Shown here piece by piece: positions 1 to 10,930 of a stretch of DNA of 64,000 nt (positions are counted from its first letter, which is position 1; each line of letters starts with the position of its first letter). Below the pieces are notes generated by a model. That model ran no database searches and was not told the DNA's origin. It saw only the letters and a list, made by a program, of their open reading frames with translations. The DNA comes from Entoloma clypeatum (lineage: Eukaryota; Basidiomycota; Agaricomycetes; Agaricales; Entolomataceae): positions 558,001 through 622,000 of the forward strand of contig OY751494.1 of assembly GCA_963565915.1 (NCBI GenBank), written 5' to 3'. The position numbers and the translations under genes are program-made.

Positions 1-2949
1 TGCTTGACGAAAACGCAGGTGAAGAGCCCAACAAGACTCTCGGAGTGAATCACCGAATACGGTACGTCCGGGGGCATTGCCTGCCGCACAGCCATTCCCA
101 AGCGGTCATACCACCTCTTATAGGCACCCGTGACCTTGTCAGAAAGCCCGCCATCCTCCTTCTTCTTCGACCCCAGGAGAACGCTCTTGGCAGCCATCTT
201 GCGACTCTCCAGATCGATGACTTCCTGGAAGCCAAAGGAGATGATATCTGGCGAATCCACGCTATGCAGGACGTCGTTCAAGAAGTTGATATTGGCAGGT
301 TCGCCACTTAAAGAATCCGGGCGGGCCGCGTCGCAGTTCCATGAAACTAGCAATATAGTCAAGTTTCTTGTGTTGCTGTAAGTTTGCTCCCTCTTCGATA
401 GTTCTTCCTCTGCACAAAAGGAAGGGACGCCATTTTGAGAAACGTAAATTCCCTCAATAGCTGAACGGAAGAAACTTACCCACCCACTCCACACCCATTA
501 ACCCGTCCCAAAGCCGTAGCTGTTCGTCTCGCCCGATACTGGTCACACACAACCTCCCGACCTTGTCGATACCAAAATGATCCACTGCCATCTTCAATAC
601 CGGGAGACCAGGATGCGCAACCCAACAATTCGTCACCAACCATGGCTTCTGGGTCACATCATACGCTGAAATCATCCCATTCCTCCCTCCAGCCCACAGA
701 CGATCATTCACCCCCTCCAAGCACAACACATCCGACGTCGACACTTTCACCACCTCCAAACACCTTGGATACCCATCCTCCGCCTCCAGCACCCATATCG
801 TCACGAATCCTTCCTCATGTCCGACATACACCACCCCAGGCTGCGACGGGAGAATCGTCGCCGACGTGACCGGTCCCACATGCTCCATCGGCATCACATT
901 CTTCATCCCGTTTCCAGACCCAAACACATCATACACCCTCACCAACGGCGCCCTCACCCCAGGCACAGCAATGACCTGCTGGTCGCTCCTCGCCGCCGTC
1001 CACAGCTTCCCCCCAACAACCTTCACGAAATCCTGCCTGTCCGCAACGCGCACCACCCGTGCCTGCGTGAACACCATCGACACATCCTGCATGGATGCCG
1101 GCTCATCCGGCGCAAACACGAGCCCCTTCCCCGAATCGTCCAGCGTAAAGATGCTCCGCCCAAACCGGAAGATGTGCGTCACGGGGTGCAGGTGGGCCGA
1201 GTGCCGCAGCCCGCTGATCGTCCCCGTCCGCGTGTCGAGCTCAAACAGGTGCCCCTCCTTCGTCCCGACCCACAGAACATGCCCCCGGTCGACCTTAGAC
1301 TTACACGGACGGAATTCCATGCAGTTAACTTTGATCTCTTTGAGGCCGGTTACGCTGGCTGGGTGGACGGTCAGCACGGGGACTTCGGATACCGCCAGGT
1401 TGTAGATCTTGATGGTGTTGTTGTGAGCGACGGCGGCGGTGGTACCTGCTATGGCGGCGCTGCCTGAAAACGCGTGCACGTGGATCTTGGGCTCAGGGTA
1501 GCCTTCGCGGAAGGAGAGCACGGGAGGTCGACGGGAAGAGCGGCTGCTGTCAGGCAGTGAATCTGCCAGCTGGGTTCTCGGGTCCTCTTCATCGACTTCC
1601 TCCTCATCGGAAGAAGGTGAATTAGGACGTCGTTGGGGTGGAAGTTTGTCACCGATGGCAATGATACGCGTTGGAGGAGGAGGTAACCTTGCTGATCCCA
1701 AAAGCTTGCGCTCCGTGGTCGGAGAGGATATAGGAGGCTCAACTGGTCCGACGTGCGCAGGGAAGGGGATTGTCAGGTGGGGAGGAAGGCTAGATAGTGA
1801 TGGGCTAGCAGTGTCCTCAGGTGAGGTGATAGTTGATCGGCGGACAGGCAAAGGTGGCGGGACTAATGTTGGAGGAGAGGTGCCGGAGGACATTGAAAAC
1901 GGCCCTCCGAACGTGGAGGACGATGGTAGATATGTTTGAGTGGGTGCTTCGAATATTGATAAAGCGGGAGAAGGTAGAGATGGTCTGTGACGAGGTGGGG
2001 GGCGGGGAGGGGGGGAGGTCTTTGGTGGCGTGAAGCTAGGATCACGAGGATTGGGATGTCGAGGGTGTGTCAACTCGGCATCATCGGCGACGATGGTACC
2101 AGCCACGTCATCAAGACTTGATATGTGACGCGATTGAAAGGCTGAATCGACCACCTTCGCCGGGCGAGGTGGGACGGCGGGTTTGAAGTTGACCGTAGGT
2201 GATTCAGAACCATCACCGTGGCCGGAACTGTGTGGTTTCAACGATCGGACGGTGGTAGCACTGTGCACAACAACATCAGACAAGACCTGACCAAGGATAT
2301 GAAAAGACCCACAATTTGGTGCGCAGGGAAGTGACACTCGGGCTAAAATCTGGTGTGGTTGTTGCTGACGCCTGTACGTTCCAAGAGGACACACGGCGGG
2401 TTCGACTCGGTTCCGGAGCAGGGCTGAGAAGAAGAGGGGGGGGTTAGACGTAGGACCCTGGATCGGCAATCAGACCCACGATTTGCCCTGTAACGACAAG
2501 AGACTTGGTTCAAGCATCGATGTCGAATTGATAGGTGGGATGATCGATGTACTGGGACGGGGGCTGCCGTTTGGAATGGGAGGCGCGGGGACTGGTCTTA
2601 GAAGCGGAGAAGGTTGGGCGTTAGGTAGTGGAGAGCCTGAGGGAACCTTTGTTCCACGAGAAGGTGGCGGAGGTGGCGGGGGCCGCGGTATCGATTCTTT
2701 CAGGTCTGACGATGAGGACGAGGACCGAAGGTGAGTTCGGATTTCGAGAAGGGATCCAGACGCTGTATTTGATGATGCTCGAGGTCGAGAACTACCAGGT
2801 CCACTTGGAGCCAACCAATCAGACGCGTTTCCTTTGGTGTGTTTCTGGTTCGCGGGTTCAACAGCCAGTTTCTCGAATCTGGACCGAAGGCTTTGTACGG
2901 CAAGAGAGGTTGTATCAATTTCGTCAGGTTCACGGTGCTCCATCGTCAT
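1..2949 (-). CDS. WD40-repeat / inositol polyphosphate 5-phosphatase, 3' end outside window
   Basis: Large minus-strand gene whose C-terminus lies beyond base 1. The N-terminus (start at 2949, or 2943) is Pro/Ser-rich and disordered. One intron lies between about 2491 and 2248; its acceptor is uncertain, and joining GTGGGT near 2491 to CAG near 2248 keeps the frame. A WD40 propeller follows, with repeats such as VYVGHEEGFVTIW, LWAGGRNGMISAYD and DEQLRLWDGLMGVEW. An intron at 410-473 (GTAAGT..GCAG) leads into the catalytic domain. Its signature motifs are visible: LVSWNCDA, then FGFQEVIDLESRKMA, then SLVGLFTCVFVK. This is the order seen in fungal proteins that remove the 5-phosphate from phosphoinositides or inositol phosphates (endonuclease/exonuclease/phosphatase fold). 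The WD40 plus 5-phosphatase fusion is known in fungi. Later catalytic motifs are off the window, so activity cannot be judged. Confidence 0.85.
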
Positions 2950-5416
2950 TCGTGGGAATGAGCTCTACAGGGTGAAATTGGTGGCGCCAGAGTGGCAGCT
3001 CCTGAACGAGAAACGGTGAGGCTCGGGTTGGAATGAAGCTTATAGGCCCGCTGAAACCCACAGTTTGTCCTTGTGAGCTTCTTATACTTGATGGCTCGTC
3101 GTTGTCGTTGGGGATGATCACGAACTGCTCTGCGACGAGATATATGTCATGGTACGAGCTGCCAGTGTCCAAAATATATGTAAACAACATACCTTTTTGT
3201 ACTCACGTGCAAGAATTGAAATATTGACGCTCATGATCGTTGCAAGAAATTCGACGCCCCTAGTAGAATGCCAGGCATACCCGGTTACTTGAGGCTGGAC
3301 GTCGGCGAAAGGACGAGAATCCTGCAATATTAGAACGCCCGGTATTGGCATGTATGGAGACGGCAACAAGCGCGTGTCTGGCGCATAACTGGCCGCCCTT
3401 CTCCCCACGAGCTACTTCGCTGGAGACAAGCTACTTCGCTGGAGAAGCTGGAGTTCATATTTCATTCAATCCGGAAATCGTAGACGACCTCCAGCGGCGG
3501 TAGGGGCTGCTGCGCTTCAATGGCGGACCGAGTCATAAGGTCCGATATTCGTCTTCCCAAACGTCCTCACGTTTCAACCAGACTGGCCCGGCTAGGGGCT
3601 TCGTCATATACGAAGATAATCTGAGAGTATCGACATCTTACACCATGTGTCTTCCGGAAAAGAAGGCTATGACACAACAAGAGAAGCGAGAAGGATTCGA
3701 CTTAAGAATGCACTCTCGGTGGCTGCAAAGGAGGCAGGGGCGCCGTCGTGGGTAAGGGTAAGCAATGATATCTCAGCAGGCACCTCTATCTTCTGAGAGC
3801 TCTAGTGTATTAGACCCAACTCGTCCGGCCCATATGAAAACTCCTAGAGCGTTTCTTCCAACAACTGTATACGGTGACGAGGGCGAAGAAAACAGGTGCA
3901 CAGAGCATGCGGTCGACTGGTTAAACGAAAGTGGATCTATCTGGGGCCAGTCCGGGACTATCGGGTTGAACCTGTAGTGCTCCAAGTCTATCGGCGTTGC
4001 TTCAACATCTCTGCATTTTCAGGTCCAGCTAAGCCAATGGGCAGACCATTGCAAATGGGATCTAGTGACTTACAATCATTACCATTATCAGCTAGCAGTG
4101 ACAGTTGCCGCAGGTCCAAAAAACGTTCTTAAGACACTTTCCGATTTCCTTGTTGGGGGGAAGGTAAACCGTTATCGGACTGCGTACTGCCAATGCATTG
4201 GCTGGCAATGCGAAGGTGGTGACAACGCATAAAGGGATGAAAAATACCAGAATGCGGGAAAAATGCATGTGCGAGATCTGTTATCGATTTCGGTGGGTGA
4301 GAGAAGCCTTGGTTGGTTGTTTCTATAGTTGATGAACGCCCCCAGCATCCTTTTTATATGGCAACGATGGCAACACACGGGTCGAGGCACAGTGAGCTTC
4401 CACTGGCATGGGGAATGGCATGAACCCCGGGGACAAGTCCGATCTGGAACCATTGCGAGAGAAGGCGGCTCCAGGTGGCACTCAGTAACTTACACACTAC
4501 TTGTGAACAGGCTACGGCACCGCTCCTTTGACTCTTGGCCTGATCCTCAGTAGGCAGTCCGAAGAGCTACTGTAGTGAGTTACTTCCTGAATCGAGAATA
4601 CTGTAACTGCCATTTCCTTACACAGGTGAAAGACCGTGCCGCAGCTGATACTAGGACTCTCGACCGAACGAGGATCATCGTGCCAAAAAGAAACACTTTT
4701 ACTATTTACTTTTTTTGGAAGATTGTACTCTGGGTTGGAAGTACTCCGACTCGTTGTTTACTTACTCTCCTGTTTCACGGTATGGTTCCTATGCAGAGTC
4801 CATTCTTGCCCTTTGTACTTCCATTGTCTCCCTGTGTTTCGACACCAGCCACATCCCAACCCCGCTCGTTCCTCCCCCCCCCCCCCTCCTCACCCCCGAG
4901 TGTCACCGGTCAGCGTGGCAACCCTGGATCATTTTCACTGATACATTGCATTTCTACTATACATCAAGGTTCAGCTACGGTATCCTGGGTCTCAAATTGG
5001 TCTCAGAAATGAGCGGGTCGGTGTTTCTGCCACCGTTTTTGACCATTTTTGACCACTTTCCCCTGTTCAGAACCCTGAGGGAGAGGAAATCGGCGTGGGG
5101 TAAACGTGGGGGTGGGGGGGTCTATAGTTCCTGTTGCCCGACCTGCATTCCAAGTTTCACCAGTGATACTCTGGTCCTTCAATATATATACCTACCACGT
5201 CTTCTTCTTCTCACAGCGGTGTCGGATAGCTATTTTTATAACGATACCCGTCGCCGAAGAGGACCGGGAGTGGGTATTCTGACTTTCCTCATATTTATTG
5301 TGGTCAAACCGCCGCGTCACACTTGCACCAGGGATAGATGATACAGCAACCCGCCTGTTCAAGGGCGTCAAAAGGGTCCCATTCTCTCTTTTCGTACTTA
5401 CACTGCCTTCCACCGT
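2950..5416. other. Intergenic stretch with no supported gene
   Basis: About 2.5 kb between the 5-phosphatase start and the F-box gene. Short open frames occur on both strands, but none shows a domain, conserved composition or convincing splice structure. It holds a C-run near 4875-4887 and a G-run near 5112. The first few hundred bases after 2949 probably hold the 5'UTR and promoter of the phosphatase gene. Confidence 0.5.
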
Positions 5417-6964
5417 TCAATCTGCCTCTTCCTCCGTCCCGAACCCACGATACGGATAATACATCCCCTCCTGCCTGACTTCATCCCACACATCGCGCTC
5501 TACAACTTCCATCCGCTCCTTCATCCACGCCAAATCCTGTTCGGGTGGCAGAGCCTCTCCAGCGCAGTACATCCTCCGCAAAGGACACCCCGCCCCCTCC
5601 CGGAAAGCCACCAGCTTCCGCACGTCGATCGGCGACCTGATGGCCAGCGTATGGAGGTTGGGCCAGGCAGGTCTGTCATGGTCGTCCACGGTGCTCAGAA
5701 TGTCGAAAGGCGCCGGGTAGTCTTTCCCGACGAACGCGGCTTCTTCGATGCCGGGGAAGCACCGAAAGGCGAGCAGGACGCCGTGCCGCATGCTCTCGTG
5801 GCCCCATCCGTAATCCAACGACAGTGTCAAGGCTTTGACTGCGTCGAATCGATCAAGGCCGAACGACGACGAGGACGACGACGTGATGCGTTCGTGGAGC
5901 TGGCCAAAGTCGTGGGGGTAGAAGCGCGCGATGGTGAGATGGTGAAGGCGAGGTGCGACGATGAGGAGAAGCGAATTTGAGATGTTGAGTGCGTCATAGA
6001 AGAGAAGCGTGAGAAGGAAGGGTAGTTCTAGGGGGGGTGGGGGAGTCGTCGGCCACCCGCCCTTGAAATCGTCGTAAATCGCGAGAGTCTCGAGCAGGGA
6101 GCATTGTGATAGGATATCTCGGAAATCCAGGACGGTGAGGAATATCGTGCGTATATGAAGAGAGGTGAGGCGGTTGTACGACGGAAGCGAGACCGCGATC
6201 CCGATCTTGGCGCTTGTGAGGGCAGGTACGCCTTTCAGGAAGATATCCACCGTTTCAAGCCGTTGTTGAATCGGTCTTTCCTCTGTATCTTGAGAATATT
6301 CTCCGAGATATAGTTCTTGAAGCAGAGGAAGAGGGATGGGGAGGTCTTGGAAGTAGTTCAGGAAAGCATTAAGGATCGGTTGGAAGTTGTCCTGGACTTC
6401 GATCGAGATGCGGCGGCACCGCGCGACATGGCCTTCCAGCATACCATAGATTTCCGGGGTCTGACAACATACCTCGTCAACGGCGTTTAAGTTGCCCATC
6501 CCATCTAACATGCGCCTCGTAGCCGTCAGTCGAAAATCGAGAGGGCAAGGATCAGATCTGTCGAGATAGAGGCGCATCATGTCGAGTTTCCAAGGTGGGG
6601 AGCCTGTGATTCTCGTCCACAGCAGTGGGCTTGAAAGCGCAACGTTACGCCATGTCGTGCACACATGAGAGAGAGTGACGGAAGGCGGCGTACCACGGGA
6701 CCTATTCTGCGTAGAAAAATCATGATCTGTCATGTCCAGCACCATCTGAAATACGAGAACGAGAACGTCCGCGGGTAACCAAGGAAGAGGCAGGGACTCC
6801 ATGTCCACGCTCTGCACTGTGTTGAATGCAAGACAACTTGGGGTATCGACGCAGGTTTCTGTGGTACTGCCGCCGGTAATGCAGTTTGGTGTCTGATTGG
6901 AAAGCGAGTCTATCGTCCGAATGATGTTGTCCATGGCTTTGGCCTCTGAAAATGATTCCTGCAT
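5417..6964 (-). CDS. F-box protein, agaricomycete type
   Basis: Single-exon gene of 515 aa from the first ATG at 6964 (an upstream in-frame GTG is not used as the start). Near residue 55 the segment LPLPWLPADVLVLVFQMVLD is a clear F-box-like opening. It is followed by VTLSHVCTTWRNVALSSPLLW, the usual second half of this motif in basidiomycetes. The remainder has leucine-rich spacing typical of substrate-recognition regions (LPIPLPLLQELYLGEY, LTSLHIRTIFLTVLDF). Such proteins usually join SCF ubiquitin ligases through Skp1, and mushroom genomes carry hundreds of them. The substrate is unknown. No signal peptide or membrane segment is seen. A related but broken gene flanks the DNA transposon at 46716/53890. 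Confidence 0.85.
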   Translation of the reverse strand: MQESFSEAKAMDNIIRTIDSLSNQTPNCITGGSTTETCVDTPSCLAFNTVQSVDMESLPLPWLPADVLVLVFQMVLDMTDHDFSTQNRSRGTPPSVTLSHVCTTWRNVALSSPLLWTRITGSPPWKLDMMRLYLDRSDPCPLDFRLTATRRMLDGMGNLNAVDEVCCQTPEIYGMLEGHVARCRRISIEVQDNFQPILNAFLNYFQDLPIPLPLLQELYLGEYSQDTEERPIQQRLETVDIFLKGVPALTSAKIGIAVSLPSYNRLTSLHIRTIFLTVLDFRDILSQCSLLETLAIYDDFKGGWPTTPPPPLELPFLLTLLFYDALNISNSLLLIVAPRLHHLTIARFYPHDFGQLHERITSSSSSSFGLDRFDAVKALTLSLDYGWGHESMRHGVLLAFRCFPGIEEAAFVGKDYPAPFDILSTVDDHDRPAWPNLHTLAIRSPIDVRKLVAFREGAGCPLRRMYCAGEALPPEQDLAWMKERMEVVERDVWDEVRQEGMYYPYRGFGTEEEAD

Positions 6965-7529
6965 GGAAGCCACTCAGAATGGTAGAGTGCATGAAAGGGC
7001 TTTTACGTCAGCATCAACTCAGCGACTAGCAAAATACAACCGCTTGATCCTCCCAACGCTCAGGCTTACCACGCGAACAGTGGCAGGATGGCTCAATGAA
7101 TGCAGTTCCGAGTTCATCCCAAAGCCCCGTTCCGTCACCTAGATGAGGACATAAACCGTCGATATCGAGGTACCAAATCCCCTCCCCCCCAAAAGAAAAG
7201 AAATCGCGGCAGAATATATGGAGAAGCCCCCTGAGGTCCGTAGCACACCATATGAAACGCCTAAATGTAGGCTCCAAGCCGAAGCTGACCCGAACCGTGT
7301 CCGCAGAAACGATACGGTGAAACGCAAACATCACATCGTACAATTATTTAATACACACTGTGGGATGATCCACCCCCTTCCCCCCCCCAATCCCACCGGT
7401 CGGGCGACCTCCCATATATCAGCACCCTGAACAACCCCCCTCATGACCCCTTTTTTCTCACCTCCAAAATCCGACCCCCAAATCCACATCGAGTCGACGG
7501 TTTTCATAACATCACCATCACCATCACCA

Positions 7530-8141
7530 TCACCCTGGCACCCTCCACATCTCTCCCCCACCTCCCCCACCCCGCCCCCCTCTACCTCTACCTCTACCTC
7601 TACCTCTCTCACCCCCCTCACCCCCCTCACCAGGCCACCCAGGCCACCCCGGCCCCCCAGGTCTCCCAGGATACCCCGGTCCAACTCCAACTCCAAATTC
7701 CCCCCGCCCCCTCGTCGTCGGCACATCATACCCACTCGGCCCACCATACCCGCCATATCCACCGTACCCATGCCGAAGCCCGCCATTCCCGCCGTTCCCG
7801 CCACCACCACCATACCCGCCGCGTCGCCCTGACCCACCGCGCCCGCCGTTCCCGCCATGCCCTCCTCTGCTGTCATCGTCGTTCTTTTGATGACGGTGCT
7901 GGGTCGAAGAGGTCGTGGGGTCGGCGGTGGAATTTGTAGTATGGGCAGGCTCAAGATCAGGCGCTTTCTGGCATTGAAACCACACGGATCAGTACGGTTA
8001 ACGTGGAGGGAAAAGAGTGATACGACTCACGCCGGCTTGTCGAGGTAAATGACGCGGCTCAGCCATCATGATGGTCGTGACGAAATTAGCTAGCAGGATG
8101 CTGAGAGCAAGAGCACGGAGGACCACGCAGAGGGCAGGCAT
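7530..8141 (-). CDS. Secreted glycine-rich protein (cluster member 1)
   Basis: Two exons: 8141-8031 (37 codons) and 7967-7530, with a 63-nt intron GTGAGT..CCAG in phase 0; 182 aa. Exon 1 encodes a hydrophobic leader (MPALCVVLRALALSILLANF), so secretion is expected. The mature part begins with a His/Asp/Ser stretch (QHRHQKNDDDS). It then becomes extremely Gly-rich: GGNGG and GYGG units, PGYPGRPGGPGWPGWPG, and an Arg-Gly tail GRGRGRGRGGRGG. No enzyme domain is visible. Composition suggests a disordered wall or matrix protein. Unlike most of its neighbours it has no YRRD-type dibasic site. It shares the signal-exon, phase-0 intron and TGTCAGCCTC promoter layout of the next seven genes. The long open frame on the other strand is a compositional shadow. 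Confidence 0.8.
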
Positions 8142-8190
8142 GAGGGAGTTTTGAAGATGTAGTTGAGAGGAGCAATGTAAGGCGAACGGA

Positions 8191-8245
8191 CGCGTTTTTA
8201 AAGGCTAGAGATGAGGCTGACAACGCCCAGAGAGGCTGACAGACG
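8191..8245 (-). promoter_or_regulatory. Core promoter of cluster member 1
   Basis: A TTTAAAAA box lies about 55 bp upstream of the ATG at 8141. Two copies of TGTCAGCCTC follow further upstream, reading on the minus strand around 8213-8224 and 8232-8242. The same ten-base word recurs upstream of other genes in the cluster. Confidence 0.5.
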
Positions 8246-8283
8246 ACGACTACAACAGGGATCTGTTCAAATGCTAAAAGATA

Positions 8284-9678
8284 CTAGTATCTAGGACCAC
8301 CATAGCCGGGACCAGCTCCATGACCATGACCATACACAGGCCCATAGTAGTCCCCGCACGGATGCCCACAGCCATACCCATTACCATATCGCCCATAATA
8401 GTCGTCCTTCCCAGAACGATAGTTCTCACTGTAGCGGTCATCCGAGTCCGTCCCATACCCATCTCCATAACGATGCCCCCTCTCGTACGGGTCGCCACGA
8501 CTGTGGTATCCCCGCTCGCGTTCGTAACCTTCAACGAGAACACCAATTCTGCTCTCACCACCGTTGCCGCCATTCCCGCCGCTTCCACCACCTCCGCTGC
8601 CGCCATTGCCACCGTTCCCGCCATTGCCACCATTCCCGCCGCTACCACTCCCTTCGCGCGCATAGCGATCGCCAGGCCAGGCTGGCGCGTAGTAGCCCCC
8701 GACGTTTTTCTCGCCCGTCCCTTTCTCGTAAGGTTCATGCCTGTCGTAATCAACGTTCCTTTTGATCGCGTCATAGGGTTGTGTCTCGCCAGAGCCGTCA
8801 TATTTTCCATCCCCGTCGTATCGGTTGTCATAAGGGCCATCCAAAGGCTCGCCATCGTAGTCACGGCTCCCGCCTTCGGGATCGTAGTCGCCATCATCAT
8901 AATTGTCGTCCCTGCCGACTATGTCGTCATCGTCGTAGTTTCTGTTCGAGTCGCCTTGGTCGTCGCGATAGTCATCCGCCGAATCTCGCTTCTTGTGCTT
9001 GTGCTTGCGGTTCCGGCCGCTTCCCTTGACTTGTCCGCCGTCCCCCCCGTGTCCAGCATCTCCACCGTTTCCCCCGTCTCCCCCAGATCCAGAATCAGCA
9101 GATCTGGTTGAACCGCGGTCACGGTTGCGGTAGTTTATTGACCCAGCGTTCCCGCCGTCTCCACCACGCCCACCGCCACCGCCATCGCCACCACTGCCAG
9201 TGCCGCGATTAGAGGACGAGTCCCTGCGTTGATGTCGGGACCAATGATGATGCTCTGGCTGGTATTGGACGTCTTGATCCGCTGCGTGAACGTTTTCCTC
9301 TGGGTATACAACTTCCGGCGCGTCACTGGTAGTCGGCAAACGTCCGCCAGCCCTCGATGATACCGGCGGCGGCGTTCCTGCCGCCCCGAACAATTCCTAT
9401 GCACGTGCGACAAAGGCGGGCAGTTAGACGGCGAAAGTGAAAAGATTCTAGACAAGGCGGGAACTCACAGATGCCTGCGGCGGCGGCGTTACTGGTATAC
9501 CGAAGAGTCCCTATAGACACGCGACAAAGGCGGGCAATCAGATGGCGAAAGTGAAGAGATTTTGGAGAAGGCGGGAACTCACGGGGATAAGCTCGCGACT
9601 ACGGACCAAGGCCTGCGTAGCCACGGCGGGCCCAATGGGGAGAAGGACGAGAGGGATAAGATGCTTCACAGAAGGCAT
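8284..9678 (-). CDS. Secreted Gly/Asp/Tyr-rich protein with duplicated intron-exon unit (cluster member 2)
   Basis: Three exons: 9678-9583, 9510-9469 and 9396-8284; both introns are exactly 72 nt; 416 aa. Exon 1 is a signal peptide (MPSVKHLIPLVLLPIGPAVA). Exon 2 (14 codons, GLFGIPVTPPPQAS) and the start of exon 3 (ELFGAAGTPPPVSS) are paralogous, as are the two introns before them. The body alternates Gly-rich tracts (GSGGDGGNGGDAGHGGDGG) with Asp/Tyr-rich tracts (RNYDDDDIVGRDDNYDDGDY). It contains a dibasic KKRD site and ends in a Gly/Tyr/His tail (YGHGHGAGPGYGGPRY) with a CGHPC pair. No catalytic domain is seen. The protein is probably extracellular and disordered; its function is unknown. 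Confidence 0.8.
9355..9582 (-). repeat. 114-bp tandem duplication of an intron plus exon
   Basis: Unit A (9469-9582) is intron 1 plus exon 2. Unit B (9355-9468) is intron 2 plus the first 42 nt of exon 3. Both introns are 72 nt, start GTGAGTTCCCGCCTT and end in a CATAG or TATAG acceptor. They share long blocks including the sequence before the acceptor (GCCCGCCTTTGTCGC). The exon parts share TTCGG and ACGCCGCCGCCG. The duplication adds 14 residues without shifting the frame. Confidence 0.8.
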
Positions 9679-9761
9679 CGTGATGGTCAAGAGTGGAAGG
9701 GTAGAGGAAATAGGTTGAACGTAGAAGAGAGGGATCAGGAGAGATCGGAGGGTGGAGGGCC

Positions 9762-9844
9762 TTTTATAGGCGTGGAATCGAGAGCATGGGAGTGTGACAG
9801 TCTAGAGGGTTTGGCGGGCGATCGAGAATAAAGTGAGACATGCC
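9762..9844 (-). promoter_or_regulatory. Promoter of cluster member 2
   Basis: TATAAAA at 9768-9762 lies about 85 bp upstream of the ATG. Further upstream on the minus strand are CTGTCACACT (9800-9791) and the long word GGCATGTCTCACTTTATTCT followed by CGAT (9844-9821). That word is closely matched upstream of three other cluster genes. Confidence 0.55.
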
Positions 9845-10070
9845 GAGGGTTCCGAGCATCGTCCGGGATTTTAGCTTGACCGGAAGAGGACAAGTCCAGC
9901 TGGACGCAGCAGTTATGACGACCAAAGGTGTTCAAAGAAATTAGAACTCAGCGGCCAAACATCCATCAACTCGGACTCACTACGGCGTAATCTATCTACA
10001 GTAGTGTCCGCCCAACCCATCGTGCAACGAGGCAAACTTGAAGAATCATCCCCCCCTACTAGCTAGTTAA

Positions 10071-10775
10071 CTAGTCCCGGTGCCAACCATCGCCTCCACT
10101 CCCACGATACCTTCCACCCAACATCGGAGAATGCCACCCGTCCCCACCCGTTCCGTCCCACCCACGAATTGCGCCCGCTCCCAAGTACCGTTTCCCCTTC
10201 TTCCCAACCTTCTTCTCCGATCTACATCCCCCCCTTGAACCTCCACCGCCGTCCTTCGCCTTCACTTCCTCCTTTGCGCCTTTGGGTTTCATCACCACCA
10301 CACCAACACCTCTGCCAGCCGCACCACACATTCCCCTACTGCCGCCACTCCTGAACTTATCCGAAACGTGCATGTGGTTCTCATTGCTCTCGTCGTTCTT
10401 GCGATCATCACCCCCGGTCGCCGCCCCACATCCCGAGCCGTGTTCGCACCGCTTGAAAGTCGGAGCAGCAGGTACCACCACCGGAACAGCCGCCGGCTGA
10501 CCGTTCGTCTGAGCACCACGAGCACCGCCGCCGCCGCTCCCCCCTGCCAACCCGTTCGTCAAACCCCCGCCGTCACCGATTTGGCCACCGATAACCTGGC
10601 CGATCTTGTTGAGGTCTCCCTGAGGGCATTTTAAATCATCAGAATAATCTCACCAACGAGTGGAAGAGTTGTGGCGGCGGAATCAGAGACTCACGGCAGC
10701 GGCGCCCAGCGGACTTGCCGTGCAAGAGCACGTGGCGAGAACGAGGAGGAGAACGAGTTTCGTGAGAGAGGACAT
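10071..10775 (-). CDS. Secreted Gly/Lys-rich protein with cysteines (cluster member 3)
   Basis: Two exons: 10775-10695 (27 codons) and 10619-10071; 75-nt phase-0 intron GTGAGT..CTCAG; 209 aa. The leader is MSSLTKLVLLLVLATCSC. The mature chain starts GDLNKIGQVIGGQIGDGG, a small amphipathic segment not seen in the sister genes. It continues with Gly-rich linkers, a central part containing RCEHGSGCG and MCGAAGRG, a Lys-rich patch (KPKGAKEEVKAKDGG, EKKVGKKGKRY), and ends GSGGDGWHRD. A KKGKR dibasic site precedes the last forty or so residues. No known domain is recognised. It follows the cluster's gene architecture and TATA arrangement, so it is probably co-expressed with its neighbours. Confidence 0.75.
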
Positions 10776-10897
10776 TTGGGAAAAGAGTGTGGGTGGGTGG
10801 TTGAGAGAGCGTGTGGAGTCAAAAGACGAGCCGCTGGTGGTGATGGTGGTGGTGGTGGGCAAGAAAGATCGATGTGGCTGCCTTTTGGTGAGCGGGG

Positions 10898-10930
10898 TTT
10901 TTATAGACGGAACGTGGGGGCTGACGGGAT
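10898..10930 (-). promoter_or_regulatory. Promoter of cluster member 3
   Basis: TATAAAAA at 10905-10898, then CCGTCAGCCCCC at about 10928-10917, a variant of the TGTCAGCCTC word placed at similar spacing upstream of the TATA box. Confidence 0.45.

Noticed and set aside
4575..5341. Overlapping plus-strand frames of 100-208 codons
   Set aside because: Frames overlap one another, contain homopolymer-driven sequence and show no conserved motif.
7443..7832. Pro/Ser-rich plus-strand frame over the Gly-rich gene
   Set aside because: Mirror of Gly/Arg codons; splice and leader evidence supports the minus strand.
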